A stretch of DNA of 64,000 nucleotides. Source: Chara braunii. Lineage: Eukaryota; Streptophyta; Charophyceae; Charales; Characeae. The notes beneath the pieces are model-generated. The model searched no databases and was not told the DNA's origin. It saw nothing but the letters and a program-made list of their open reading frames with translations. Positions 41,901 through 53,659 of the stretch are shown piece after piece (within the stretch, counting starts at the first letter, position 1; every line of letters starts with the position of its first letter). The translations under genes and the position numbers were made by a program. The stretch covers positions 557,184 to 621,183 of the forward strand of contig BFEA01000252.1 in the NCBI GenBank assembly GCA_003427395.1, in the 5' to 3' direction.

Positions 41901-42810
41901 TGCCACGTAGCGCCTAGGCCTGGGAAAGACAGCCTTGGTCCTCTCTTCCCTCCTGCGACTGGCATGCCAACACCCGGCACCCGCGTCAGCCTACTTAGAC
42001 CCTATCATGGCCAACCCGCGCGCCTACCGGCGCGCCAGCTCTACTGTCGGTCGCGCGTGCCAACCAAAAACGAACCTTTGCCCCCTTAGCCAACCTACGA
42101 CACGATCCGGGTCGGCCGACTAAGCCGGCCGCCCACTCAATCAGAAAAAATCACACGCGCGCCTAAAAGTTGCGCGCCCACATACTCCCTAACTTAGTTA
42201 GGGTGGGTCCGGGACGCGGTCGCGCCTCGCCCGGCCTATGCCGATCGAACCCATTTTCCCTGTCATTTGCAAAAACCAGGGCGGATACCCTTGTAAGGGT
42301 ATTCGTGTCGACAGCGCGCAGTGGTCCTATAACGGGATACCAACCGGCTCCTCCTTTCCTTCTTTTAGGAGCCATCGGACTATATTCCTCATGGGTACCC
42401 GTGTCCGATGCCAAGGAGGGGGCTTATGACCTTCCATTGGGGGGGGGTGACAAGCCTCCTACCGAAGTGGCCGCGGGTTGCCCGTCTTTTGGGGTCCTAC
42501 ATCGTAAGTAATCCTTGGGCGACTGAAGCGCGAGGGGTTGGGCAGTCTAGTCCGCCCACGCGTAATTACGAAATTTGAAACTGAACCGTTCGATCCCCGC
42601 GAAATGACAGTGGGGAACTAGAAATTCGAAAAGACTAGATAAAAGAAGAGAATGAATAATAATTAACAAAAGAAAAGGAGGAAAAGAAAAAGCCGTTAGC
42701 GCCGCGACTGTTAGGAACCATCCGATTTAACATTTTTCTAAAGTCGCGGTCTGGGTCCGAATGCAGGTATGAAACATAGAGTTTCATTTTCATTTTTCTT
42801 TTTCTTCTTT
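38961..42810. other. GC-rich, pyrimidine-biased non-coding region
   Basis: No credible gene. The longest frame (40872-41606, 244 codons) is compositional, rich in P, R, S and T. Splice-donor-like GGTAAGT words occur near 39690 and 39841. A degenerate word pair, GAYGTCCCGAAGGACYYCGG, recurs near 41113, 41267 and 41452 (peptide DVPKD), spaced 155-185 bp, suggesting a decayed long tandem repeat. The end is A/G-rich (42640-42700). It may be retroelement leader of another family. Confidence 0.4.
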
Positions 42811-43089
42811 TTATTTTCTTTTTTTTACTTTTCTCTTCTTGAGCTTTTTGCCGTAACCATATCTATCCCATAACCTGACTACAGGGACTTGGCGCGCAAT
42901 TGAAAAGACTGTGCTAGCCTTTCGCTGTCGAGTCCCTTGGCAAGCCCGAGGGCTACCGAGGCCACGGGCTGGTTGTGCTCTGCTGTACAGCAGGGCGCCG
43001 AGGCTGCGTGGACCAATGGAAAGTCCAGTGGCACACCCCCTTGCTTTTGCCAGGGCAAGCGCCGACTGGACCTGCAGTCCGAGTGCACC
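42811..43089. other. Unassigned spacer
   Basis: Begins with a T-rich tract (42787-42838). The word TGCTGTACAGCAGGGCGCC forms a short perfect palindrome (GCTGTACAGC) near 42981. No gene. Confidence 0.4.
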
Positions 43090-43265
43090 TGGTACACAGC
43101 GGAGGTTCGTGAGCAGCTGGTGCGCCGCGGAGGTTTGTGAGCAGCTGGTACGCCGCGGAGGTTCGTGAGCAGTTGGTACGCCCAGGAGGCTGAGAGCAGT
43201 TGCTACGCCGCAGAGGGCCGGGACACAGGGCCGTGAGCAGTTGGTACGCCACGGAGGCCGGGACA
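43090..43265. repeat. About 27-bp minisatellite, five to six units
   Basis: Units of GAGCAGYTGGTACGCCGCGG followed by AGGTTCGT recur, with later units carrying insertions (GCCGGGACAC). The minus-strand frame across it reads repeated TSAAYQLLTN-type peptides, a compositional artefact. Confidence 0.9.
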
Positions 43266-44465
43266 CCGCACCCCCTGACACCATGCGCAATGACAAGGGG
43301 ACTTGGAGAGAGCAATCCACACCAAACCAGATGAGGAAAATACACAGTGGAAGCACACAAATACCCAATATACGATTGAAATAGAAAATCAATTCTAATC
43401 ACCGTCTCTCCCCAATTCAATCAGCAACACAAAATTTCCCAAGAATCCCGACCACGTTATCAACACCCACGGACCAATTAGATAGGAAGTTTCATAGAGT
43501 ATGGGAGCCTTCTTCTTCCTCCCTCGACATCAAGCTCTGGCCATGGCCCACTTCAACTTACAGATCCCAACCTATCCAGCCTGTCAGTCACCGCACACCC
43601 TCTTGAATCTAACTCGCCCATCTGCACCACTCACGAAGCCAACTGCCGATGAGGTGGTCACTCAGCAGCGTAGCGCAGCTCCCGGGACGAAGAAGGGGAA
43701 CACCAACTTGATGAAGATGAAGACCAGCCATGTTGAAGAAGAACCAGTAAAATGGCTGCTCCGATGGCAGCTGCCAAAACCCCAACAACACACAAATAGG
43801 AGGAAGCGCTCTTCAGTACTTGGGCGCCTAGGCCAGTGCTGCCAATAACAAAGCTGCTGGGCCCCCAGCTATGCCCGCCAGCAGCATGTGAAGATGATGC
43901 TGCCACACTACTGAAAAATAGCACTCCAGCTCTCCAACGCGACCCACACCCAGCTCGTGAAAAGAAGAATGAGCAAAAGGAACCCCGAGTGCCTCGCCAG
44001 CCTCCTATTTCTAGACTCGACCTCTACTTTGACACCAGAGAAACAGAACGCTAAGACCTACGGGCCTACACAAAAACAGCGGAAAAAGACAAAATCAAAC
44101 GGCCAAGTGGTCTAAAGCTGCCCCAGCAAGTGACAAGTACAGGGGTCAAGCCCCACAGACTTGAGGACATCGAAAAGCTACAAAACTAAACTACTTAGAA
44201 GGAAGTCCCAGTAAGGAATAAGTCAGGGGATCAAGCCCAGTAGCACCCAAAATGTTACAAAACGAATCTACTTAGTTATACAGCCCACTGGGAATCTGCA
44301 GTTTATTGCATTCTTACCCTCTCGGGAGTGAGAACCCACGAGCTACATAACGAACTACCAGCCATATTGCCGGAGAGGTAATAGCTACAAGATCGCTGAA
44401 CTTCCATAGTGGCGGAGAACGCGAAAGCCTCAGAATCTCAGAGGGTTTATAGTGAGATGATCAGA
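43266..44465. other. Unassigned sequence with two weak plus-strand frames
   Basis: Frames at 43501-43848 (115 codons) and 43836-44054 (72 codons, continuing past a stop with K/R-rich peptide) overlap in different phases and could be a decayed protein ending in RQPPISRLDLYFDTRETER. I recognise no domain. Confidence 0.25.
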
Positions 44466-44474
44466 TTAGATTGA

Positions 44475-44690
44475 TTAGTTGAATGCGAGGGTATTAGCCA
44501 GGTAATGAACTTCTAGACAACCAACCAGCTTCTGAAAATCTACGGGTTGTAGCTCAGATTATCTGTGAGTGTTGGCTAGCTGAATGCAAGGGCATTAGCC
44601 TGGTAATCAGCTTACAGATAGCGAACAACATCCTGGAAATCAGATGATTGATGTTTAGGTTGACTACATAATCAACTTTGCTGTAACCCA
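44475..44690. repeat. About 110-bp imperfect tandem duplication
   Basis: Shared ordered words are GTTGAATGCGAGGGTATTAG / GCTGAATGCAAGGGCATTAG, CCAGGTAAT / CCTGGTAAT, AGACAACCAACCAGCTTCTG / AGATAGCGAACAACATCCTG and GAAAATC / GAAATC. Confidence 0.8.
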
Positions 44691-46376
44691 TCGGTTATTG
44701 AAATCTGATTAATTTCTGTTTGTACTAAACGTCCGTTAGGCATTAACTGGTGAGCCGTGTGTCTGCAGGCGTGATACGCAGATTCTTCCTTGTAATGGGT
44801 AGGATCTGACTAGATCTGTATATGAGGCTAAACCTTATTTAGGGGCCAAATTAGATCTGACCACCATATCCATTATTATCGCTCTGGACGACAGAGTCAA
44901 GCATAGAGTAGGTTTATCTGAGTAAGGGGTTGAGTGACAAACAGGTTTGTACTCCGGCCAGTCACTTTGAAGCCCAATAGATAAAAGGAGTTAGCAGTTC
45001 TGCAGGTAAAGCGCAGAATACTGTCGATACCCGTGCGTATCCACAAAGAAGTACGAAAGATCTGACTTCTACCTGAGAGAGTACAACTTAGGACTGTGTG
45101 TGAGAGTCATCCATCTAATGAGTGCAGTTCAGTGTGAGAATACAAACTTGATTAGAGAGTGAATGCAGCTTAAGGCACATACACGGGGGGGAGTAGTCAG
45201 GCAAGGATTTAATGCAATCTACAGTGAAATTCTTGCCAAACTGCAGGCAATCTTTGGGCCAATTCATCTTCAAGAAAAGATGAATTCAGTCCGGTCAATA
45301 ACCTCTCCATCAACGGTGTTCGAGAAACCTGAATAAGCCCGGAACTTAGCGTACTGCGAGGATCTGTGTCCTCGGTAGGCCTATGGGCCCCTGTTTGCAG
45401 CATTGCCCGCCCTAAGTGAAGGCGGAGGTGCCCGCCCTAAGTGAAAGGGGGCACAACATATCACAAGAGGCCCTCGACTGTCAATTTCATATTTGGGGTC
45501 CAGGCAGTTGCGACACGCCAGTTGGTTGAGAGAAACTCAGGACGGGCCACAAAGACATTTCCACAGCCTTCCGGGCTTTTCCAAAGAAGGCAGGCCCTGG
45601 GCGTGATTCGCAGCCTCATACAGAGACAGTTGGGCGCCCAACCGAACGAGGCCCAGCAGCCCAGTAGCTGCTGCATACAGGCAGCCTCCTGGGGCCTTCC
45701 GGAAGCTTCTGGGCCCAGGCCAGTCCAGCCAGGCTGTGCGAGTAGGCCGGCTCTTTCCATATAGGAAAGAGCTCTCCCCTGGCAGCCTCATTCAGGCACT
45801 CGCATGCTAGCGGCAGCGCTGCTGGAGCAAGAGCTCATGGCTGCTGGCTGGCGCTGAGAGGCGAGGTGCAGCACGTGCGGTCGTGCAGGGAAGAAGGGCG
45901 CTGCTGAGGGCAGCGCCATAGCCCATCCACCATAGCTGGTGGGCTTGGTCTACAGTGAGGCGCAGGGGTGGTCGTCGGGTGTAAGAGAGGACAGACGTGA
46001 GAGTAAAGACAGGGGATAGGTGAAGGATGATGATGATGATGATGTGAGGGCACTTACCTTGTATTGGCGATGGTCTGCATGGGAGACATCTTCAGGTTGC
46101 TGCTGATGTCAACAGTTGCATTGTCAATTAGTAGGCTATAGTAGCTGTGTTAGGAGTAGGCTGGACGCTGAGCGCCAAGTAGGAGAGTGAAGGGACTGGA
46201 ATCTTGTGTTGACGAGGAGAGAGTATGCTCTCCATGACATTGGTTTTCAGTACTATGAACCTCCATTGGTGTATTATTGGTGCAATGCTGCTCTCTGGAC
46301 ACGGTGTGACTATCTGGCTTTCATTGTGATGGTGTAATCTGGAATTGTCATCTCACTGTTGCTTGTTTTCCTTGCA
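44691..46376 (+). mobile_element. Probable LTR (3' portion) of an element with initiator-Met primer site
   Basis: The sequence ends TTGCA three bases before a TGGTATCGGAGC primer site at 46380, the arrangement of a 5' LTR. The interval is non-coding, contains two GCCCGCCCTAAGTGAAG(G) units near 45407-45447, a (GAT)n stretch near 46027 and a CACTTACCTTG word near 46051. The 5' end of the LTR is not defined and no 3' partner is recognised in the window. Confidence 0.4.
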
Positions 46377-46379
46377 ATT

Positions 46380-46394
46380 TGGTATCGGAGCTGG
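46380..46394 (+). promoter_or_regulatory. Primer-binding site, initiator-Met tRNA type
   Basis: TGGTATCGGAGCTGG matches the plant retrotransposon primer site TGGTATCAGAGC with one transition. It lies 1.28 kb upstream of a gag remnant in the same orientation, which supports the assignment. Confidence 0.65.
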
Positions 46395-47660
46395 TTCATA
46401 TTGCGCTTCATTGGTTCTTCGCAATAGCTATTGGTGCTTCGCATGAGGTGTGGGGCAATGATAAGGCATTGACGTTGAACATTGGGCGGCCCAAGGTAGT
46501 GTGGGTGCGCCAGGGAGCTATGTGGTGACATACGGGGTGTATGCTGGATGATGAGAGCTCGCTGATGTGACATATTAAGCCGAGGTGGAACGACATTCTG
46601 TTGTTGGTTGTGCCGAGGCAAAGACCGGTCATCATAAATGCACATCATGTTGCCGGTGAGAAATTTGTGGTTGGGGGCAGCATTATGAGGTACGTTGCTC
46701 TCTTCCTTATCTACCCTCTTCGTTACTTCTTACCGTGAGGAAGTGAGTTCTGTCTTGAGAGTCCTCTCGATGTGAGGTGTTGCGAGCGCTCAACCTTGAG
46801 AGTCGACATTGTTCCTGGGCAGCAAGCTGGTGGGAGATGGGCGAAGCCTTTGAAGGGCCCTGGACGAAGCACTCGGGTCATGGTCACCATGCCAACCCGC
46901 TGAGACTAGTTCACGCATGCTTAGGCAGCAAGTCCTTGGTTCTGCTGCTTGCGCGATAGAGGTCATGCAGGGCATGCCAGCCCTTTGGACAGACGCTTAC
47001 CAGACCGTCTTTAAATATTTATGGCTGCGGACTTGGTGTTGAACCTGGCTGTGATCGTCGTCTTGTCTGCGACGTTAAATAATTCCTCAGGAGATGGGGG
47101 CTCTCCTTAAATCCCTCCTGATCAACCAGATCAAACCAAGTGGAAGGCTCGTTGCATGCGAGGATAAATAAAGTGCAGGGGCTGGCAGATTCGGCATTTG
47201 ACTTGGGGCACAGGGGTGGGCAGGATTGCACACCGTCAGACACGCTGCTCAACCAGATGTTCAGGACGTTGACACAAAGCCACCAATCAAGAAGGACACA
47301 GGGGGTGGAGGGATTCCGGTAACAGTTCACAGTGGCTATAATTAGACAATCTGCCATCCAGTGTACATCTCCAACAGGAGATGTTATTTTTGTTTTGATT
47401 ATTTAGTTGTTACGGACTTGTCTAACAATTGACAGACAGCTACAGACAGACTAGGTCTTTGCTGCTATGCTATCTGTATTAGAGTAATTTAAAAATAGAT
47501 TTAATATATGTCATGTAGGAACTGACATTAGTTACAACTACATCACCTGACTGTTTCTGTTCAGGCCAACCGTAAGTAGTTGTGTATCATATGCGGATGT
47601 GTGTCAAGCTAAGGTAGGATTCAGTGTGGATTCTAGTTTAGATCATACATACTGTAGCTC
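46395..47660 (+). other. Leader between primer site and gag
   Basis: No gene. It includes TATA-rich sequence near 47488-47510 and no large repeat. The length is typical of Ty3 leaders. Confidence 0.4.
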
Positions 47661-49161
47661 ATGAATGAAGACAACAGTGAGGAGGAGGGAAGGCTAGTGC
47701 AACCCCTTAGGATCACACGGAGAACCGCTCTTAGTCAACCAATCATTTTCCAGGAGTTAGCTCCAGGGGAGGAAAGGAGACTACGAAGAGAAGCAACGGA
47801 GAGGGTAGCAGCGAGGAGGATTAGGGACGCAGCAGCCAGCTTAGCGGCTGCGATGACTACCGCCGCCTTTACGTAGGTAGTGCAGGAGCTAGGTAGGCTG
47901 GAAGGACTAGATGAGGCGGCATTAGATCCTGTTGTCCTTGTGCTGCGTAGTGTCTTACTATCAGTGGCAGAAGCGCAGAATGTCCAGCAGGAATTGCTGA
48001 CCGAATTAGTGGCAGACCAGAAACAAATCGTGGCTGAACTTCGGGCTCCTCGTACAATGGTGAGGCAGCCACAGTTTGCAGTAGCTCCCCCTGCGGTTGT
48101 GGGTCCTTCATCGATGCCGCAACCCACAGGGCCAACTTTCTCTCCTATGTTTGGCATGCCCCCTCCAAGTGGTTTAGTAGCAACTAGTGGTCCGGTTCAT
48201 AGAGTCTCAGTTGTACCATTTACGACAATGGTCACTACAGTCCCACTGTCAAGCCAGGCCCAGGTTAGTGTGCAACAACCTGTTTCAGTGGCTATGTAGC
48301 CGCTGCAGCAAGCCCCTGGGCCCATGCAGCCTATGTAGTGGATGCCCAAAATACCTTTGATGAGTCCCAAGCCCTTCTCTGGCGATAGGAAGAAGGATGA
48401 GGACTTAGACACCTGGGTGAGGACTCTGCCTACTTATGTGAGGCACACGCTCACCAGGCCAGAGCAGGAAGTAGTGGCTGCCTCCTTTTTAGAGGGGGGG
48501 GTCAGCAGCCCGCTGGTTGAATGGGTTAGTGCAACAGCAGGGCTACGGTCAAAACTTCGATGCTTGGGCACAGGCCCAGACATTGGAAGAGTCCGTACGG
48601 TCCGTGTATAACAGGTGGCATGACCCGCAAGGGGCTCAGAAGGTCGCCGATGCTATCAACAGTCTTTGTTCCCGCAGGTTCAAGAATGTTAGAGAGCTAA
48701 CGGACACCGTAGAACATCTACTCGTGGTACCTGGTGTGCGTTTTGACCAGCAAGTTCTCCTGACGGATTACCTAAGGTGCCTGCCTGCAGAGGTAAGGAC
48801 CAAGCTGGTTGATGAGGCCTATGTCGAACAACACACCTTAGCTACTTTTAGTAAGAAAGCTCTGGACATAGACGCAAAGCTGGGATCCGCGCATCAGGTA
48901 TTTCATGATGGTAGGAAGAGACTCCCCCAGGACTGGAAGAAGAAGGGTCAGTTAATGTTCCTTGACCATGATGGCCAAACGACGGAGATTGACGATTTCC
49001 CAGACCTTGGGGAGTTGACAGAGCAGGATGAGGCCAGCGAGACTTCGGATGGGGGAGTCGTGGTACCCATCAAGGAAAAGGCTAGGGGGCACTGGTATCA
49101 GAGCAGGAATAGTCCCCACTCGCACTTGCCCACCTCCCGTGGCTGGGGAAAAGTGGTGTAA
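47661..49161 (+). pseudogene. Ty3-type gag remnant
   Basis: One frame runs 47661-48500, starting MNEDNSEEEGRLVQPLRITR, with an Ala/Arg-rich helical N-terminus and a Pro/Gln/Met-rich linker. It enters a capsid-like domain (PKPFSGDRKKDEDLDTWVRT, then HTLTRPEQEVVAASFLEG). Three in-frame TAG stops lie at 47874, 48297 and 48336. A run of eight G (48494-48501) shifts the frame, and the capsid continues at 48517-49161 (NAINSLCSRRFKNVRELTDT region, DYLRCLPAEVRTKLVDEAYV) to an acidic C-terminus. Gag packages the element RNA. Protease and RT do not follow, so the element is truncated. I associate this gag type with Chara predictions, from memory. Confidence 0.78.
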
Positions 49162-49680
49162 TCTCAATAGCGGGATTTTTAGGCGTCTTTTGGCGGATTT
49201 TCACAGAAAACAACAGGAAAAAAAGCAGAAATTAGCAGCAGTGACGAGAGAGTGCCACGTGGCGAAAAAAGAGAGGGTCGTCAGAATGTGTGCAAGCAAG
49301 CGCCAAGGCCAAGGCCGCCGCATGCGTGCGCGCCACGTGCCCTGCCCCGCTCCCGGATTATATATATCAAGTTCCGGGGTACATGTTGCTGCCAGGGTTG
49401 AAACTGGGCAGTCGCCAACCTTGCGCGTAAGTAGCTAGTGGCTTAACACACTTGTCAAACTCTATACATATGTTAGCAGCATAGCACGTTAGTGTTGAAG
49501 AGTGCCCCCCCCCTTGTCGTCAAGCGGCAAGTAGTGGCCAACACTACAACAGCGGGTGAGCTGTTGTTTGCATCCTCCCCCCCCCCCGCCCCCCCACCAT
49601 ACACACATATGCTCATCATAGTTCCTGCTGCCTATGCACATGGCGATCTGCATTGCCACTTGGCAACTTGTTGAAGATCA
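49162..49680 (+). other. Possible promoter-bearing LTR fragment
   Basis: A TATATATAT word at 49359-49367 lies in a CCGGATTATATATATCAAG context, a good TATA box, with no gene immediately after. Homopolymer C stretches lie near 49506 and 49577. It may be a solo or truncated LTR. Confidence 0.3.
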
Positions 49681-49681
49681 T

Positions 49682-49940
49682 GAAGACCCCTTGGCTAGGG
49701 CGCTACACTATAGTGAGGTCTGGGTGGCTGATCAGGATCTCAACACACCCAGATGATGATATTGTCATTATCTTTTTTTTTTCCTACTGCTGCAGCGATA
49801 GTTTGGCAGCAGTGAAGACCCCCCTGGCTAGGGGGCTGCGCGACAGTGCAATCACAAGGGCTGCTGAAGATCTCAGCCAACCCTAGATTATCGTTATTAT
49901 TATTTTTCTGGCTGCAGCAGCAGGCTGCCAGCACCTTGAA
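49682..49940. repeat. About 132-bp imperfect tandem duplication
   Basis: Units start GAAGACCCCTTGGCTAGGG at 49682 and GAAGACCCCCCTGGCTAGGG at 49814. Each continues with a GAT(C)T(C)...CAACC block, an ATTATTTTT block and a CTGCAGCRGC...GGCAGCA end. Confidence 0.8.
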
Positions 49941-49989
49941 GGCAAAAATCTTGTGGATCTTGGTCACCTTGTTTGCTTTTGGTCAACCA

Positions 49990-50470
49990 AGAGGTTGGTA
50001 TTACCTCCCTTTCACTAACCTACTTTCCCACCCCTCCTCTTTCTCTCTCCCCTTCACAATTTAATCATCTTTTCTAACTCGACCACTACTCACTTATCCT
50101 ACCTCACTCTTCTGTCTTCTTTTCCATTCTTCTCTCCTCTCCTTCCCACTGTTCTCTCATACCCCTACCTCTTCACTCATCTTCCACCATTTTTTCCTCC
50201 CTTTCCTTCCCTACTCTCCCTCTTCCACTAATCCTCCGTTCTCCCCTCCACCTTTCCCATCCCTTTCTCTCTCATTCTCTCTCTCCTCTCCCCTTTCCCT
50301 TCCCCAACTACAACCTCATCATCTCCCCCACCTCCCACTTCAATTATTTTCTATTTCTCACCTATTTCTCTTTCTTCATCACTTTTTTATTCCCCCCCCC
50401 CCCCNCCAACTTTGAATTTTTCTATTTTTCGTCGATTGTCTGTCTCTTTGATTTAAATTTCGTTTTTCCC
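49990..50470. repeat. Polypyrimidine tract of about 450 bp
   Basis: The plus strand is overwhelmingly C and T (TCTCTCTCC, CCTTTCCC, TTTTTTCCTCCC words), with a C run at 50393-50404 and an N at 50405. Such tracts can form triplex DNA. No gene is present. Confidence 0.8.
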
Positions 50471-50614
50471 CCCAAAAAAATGAATGATCTTATTCCTTAT
50501 TTTTTAATTTATTTTATTTGTATTTTTTAGTCATTCTGAAAATTTGAATTTTTAGGGCACCTCTATATCTTGTTAGGACTTAGTCATTTCTGCTATCGGT
50601 GCACATTTTGACCC

Positions 50615-50830
50615 GTTGGGGGTAACGAAATGCTGCCGAAATTTTCTCTTTTCTCCCTATTTTCTTATTCCAACACATTTTGACTCCTTAAGGGTAGTGA
50701 AGTACTGAGAAATGTTGTAAGGGTAGTGAAGTGCTGCCAAATGTTTTCCATTTCACTTAGTCATTCTTCCTGACAACACTTCGACCCCATGGGTAGTGAA
50801 GTGTTGCCGAAAGTTTTGAAAAAAATCTAA
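50615..50830 (+). repeat. Three spaced copies of GAAGTGCTGCCGAAA
   Basis: GAAATGCTGCCGAAATTTTC, GAAGTGCTGCCAAATGTTTT and GAAGTGTTGCCGAAAGTTTT recur near 50627, 50728 and 50802, each after GGGTAGTGAA or GGGGTAACGAA. A partial copy (GAAGTACTGAGAAATG) lies near 50699. The core is the same as in the U5-like end of LTR copies A and B. Confidence 0.75.
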
Positions 50831-50929
50831 AACTTAGTTTTCTCTTCACTCTCCTCCACCTCCTTATTTCTTTATTTATTTTTATGAAATTTTTCATTTG
50901 TGAAATTGTAAAACTTAGTGTGTTTCTCC

Positions 50930-52700
50930 TGGTCTCTCCTTTCTCTCAGCACATTTGAGAACGTCCTCGCGACCCTCCTCGCACCAATGCAAGCGTGCCT
51001 CGATGAGCTTGGACCCAAATAGGCGCAACTCAATGCGCTCACCCTTGACATCAACTGCCTCAAGGGATCTCCTCATCGTTCCCCCCACCGCTCTCATACT
51101 CCATCCCATACCAGCTCCCAGTCCGGTTTCCCATGTCTCAAGGCACGGAGAAGTGGTGGTTTCTCCTCCCACGCGGGTCAGACCCAACACTCCCGCCACT
51201 CAGACCATAATGTCTATCGCGGCACATCCATCGGCCTCTGCCGCTCCCGCCACTTTGACGATTGGTGAAGGCACTGCTGGCCAGCTATACCATAGCTGGC
51301 CAAGCAGACTCATCTACCTATCGTGATGTTGCTTCCCAACTTCCCGCACTAGTTGTGGCACTATGGTCCGGAGCCCTCCCTCCTCCTCTTATCCCCTCAC
51401 TCCCACCTCAGGGCTTCCTAAAGTCCGTTACTCATTCCCCGCCAGGGTACCCTTTCCGACTCCTTTACCTCCGACCCCGAGCACCCAGCGAGTGGCTACC
51501 TTGCAGGCCACCGTGACACAACTCTAAGCGGAGACACTCATCCTGAGACAGCCTCACCCTTTACATGCTGCTCAACCCTCAGTTTTTTTCATTGCCCCTT
51601 CCACTTCAGTCTTGCTGGCTCATTTCCCTCGATCTGCTCCTCCGTCTCTACCCTCTTACCTTGCCACTCCGTCACAGCTGCCTGCGGTCGTTGCCTCCAC
51701 CTTTGTTGGACCTTCTACCAGCTACCACGACCCATAGCTTGTTTCCACTTCCAACCCTGCATTGGCCCCGACATTTGTTGCCACATTCAAGTTACAGGCA
51801 TCTCAACCTCTCTCCCCTCGCCATCAGCATAACAGTCCCCCCTTGTGCGCATGTCGGATATATTGACTACAATGGCACACTTCGCGTGTTGCATTGGTTG
51901 CAGACAGCCATGCGCACACTTACACTAACGAACACTAGTTAGGAGTTGTGGTGCTCTCTGCTCGCAACTAAATTGTGAAAGCGCCACTAACGAACACTAG
52001 TTAGGAGTTGTGGTGCTCTCTGCTCGCAACTAAATTGCGAGGCGGCGCTTTCACTGCATGGGAGAACTATTATACCGATCATACTCGCACATGTGAGGCT
52101 CCCACTTTTGCGGACTTCACCGCTTTCCTTCAGGACCGCTATGGCACTCAACACGGTGCGACCGACGCCTTAGATAGGGTCACCCAGACCCGATGGCCCG
52201 AGTCCACACTAACAGACTTAAAGCGTCACATCCAGGTGTTTCTGGACGACCGCCTCATTTGTGATGAGACACTCCTACGAGAGGGTCTTCTGAGCAATAA
52301 ATTTTTCATCAGTCTCCCGTCTGATTATCGCATAGAGCTTTGGAGGCAGACATTTGCGTCCACGGAGTAGGCTGACGAGGCTGCTCGGCAGTATCAGAGA
52401 ATGCGAAATTGCTTCTCTGACGCTCCGTCCTCTTCGCGACCCGCCGACACCACCCAGTCACGTGGCACCACTCCAGGCCGTGCCTCTTTGCCATCCACTT
52501 TCGCCAGTCAGCTCAACTTGGAGTGCCATTTTCTCGGCACTACATTTCCCTCGAGTACGACGACGAGTCTACGGCAGAGGTAGACCCTACCCTTGAGGAC
52601 GCCCCCGAGGACCTAGTGCTTCGGGAGGTCATTCAATACCACTTGGATGAAAAGATTGTATCGATGGTCGACCGCTTGCAGATGATGCCCGTCATGGGTT
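50930..52700 (+). pseudogene. Chromovirus (Ty3) gag remnant
   Basis: About 50.94-51.06 kb reads a short coiled-coil-like segment (VLATLLAPMQACLDELGPK) before a stop. The rest to 51.9 kb is broken. At 52008-52370 a clear capsid fragment reads GGAFTAWENYYTDHTRTC and FADFTAFLQDRYGTQHGATD, the W...F..F...L..RY pattern of retrotransposon gag (PF03732 type), and ends at a TAG. Downstream Ser/Thr-rich coding debris leads towards the protease region. Multiple stops and duplications make it inactive. Confidence 0.72.
51923..52040 (+). repeat. 63-bp tandem duplication in gag
   Basis: ACTAACGAACACTAGTTAGG begins at 51923 and again at 51986, with near-identity through CGCAACTAAATTG. The period is a multiple of three. 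Both copies contain a TAG in ACTAGTTAG, so it post-dates or carries inactivation. Confidence 0.95.
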
Positions 52701-52780
52701 GTGCTCGAAGTCGGCTTGCACAGGTGGACCTTCCGCAGGGTTTTGTCCCTCACGGAGCCCTATATTGTGATGACCGAGTC

Positions 52781-52930
52781 GCCCTCGAGGCCCGTCGCGG
52801 TTCCCTTCGTTGCCGCTATGATGGACAAACCTCCTCACGATGTCCATACCATGCCGCCCTCGAGGCCCATCGCGGTTCCCTTCGTTGCCGCTAGGATGGA
52901 CACACCTCCTCATGGTGTCCATACCACGCC
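52781..52930 (+). repeat. 75-bp tandem duplication in the gag-pol linker
   Basis: GCCCTCGAGGCCCGTCGCGG begins at 52781 and, with about seven differences, at 52856. It is in-frame (25 codons) within a frame that reads a repeated Pro/Ala/Val-rich linker peptide. Confidence 0.95.
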
Positions 52931-53659
52931 GCCCTCAATCGACACTATGCTGACATTTTTCGCCAGCGCCGATCTCAGTCCCCCTTCGGCCCTGCCCATC
53001 TAGTTCTATCCAACTAGCCACGGTGCAGTGTACCGCCGAGGTCTTGCACGTAGTCGACTTTCCAACCATTGAGTCGCAGTTTGCCCCTTTGGTTACCACC
53101 GCAGAGGTTCCTCGGGACACGAAAGACAGTTTCCTCTACCCCGTCGTCAGTTGAGGTACGTTCTGCTCCACAGTTGACCGTCGGATCTAGCCCTTCCCCT
53201 CCGAGACTTCAGACGTGTCACGTTATTTGCACAACTCATTGTAGTGCTCAACTCGCGACTCTCGAGGATGTTGTGTCGTCTCTCATGGATTTAAGCATTC
53301 TTCAGGCTCGTCAAGAGCAGTTGACGAGACGCATAAACGTCCTACGTCATCTCCTCGCTTTGCTCCCAGACCTTGATTGCAACCTCCCCATGATTCTCAT
53401 CCACATTGGGATATCTATAAGGATGTACCACAGTTTATGGGATTCTATTTCACAAGGGGATTTGGTTCACCCTCAGGTGGTTGAGGAAGCTCGTTCAACG
53501 ACCTTCAGGTCTCGCTCGCCTATATTCGTTATCCTCAATAGATAATAGGACGCAATGCTTCTTCGATGAGACGGTCCCGGAGCTCCACTTTTCTCTCACC
53601 CTCTAGCCATCGCATAGTATCCAGGCGCCTCAGCGCTATCATTCCTCCGCACACTTCGA

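Noticed and set aside
41700-42720. An rRNA gene or spacer because of GC-rich blocks
   Set aside because: I found no conserved rRNA words, and the sequence does not resemble 5S, 5.8S, 18S or 28S cores I know.
49096-49107. A perfect TGGTATCAGAGC initiator-Met primer site
   Set aside because: It lies inside the gag frame, where it encodes WYQS in a plausible Gag tail. There is no LTR-like CA end just upstream. The site at 46380 fits position and element better.
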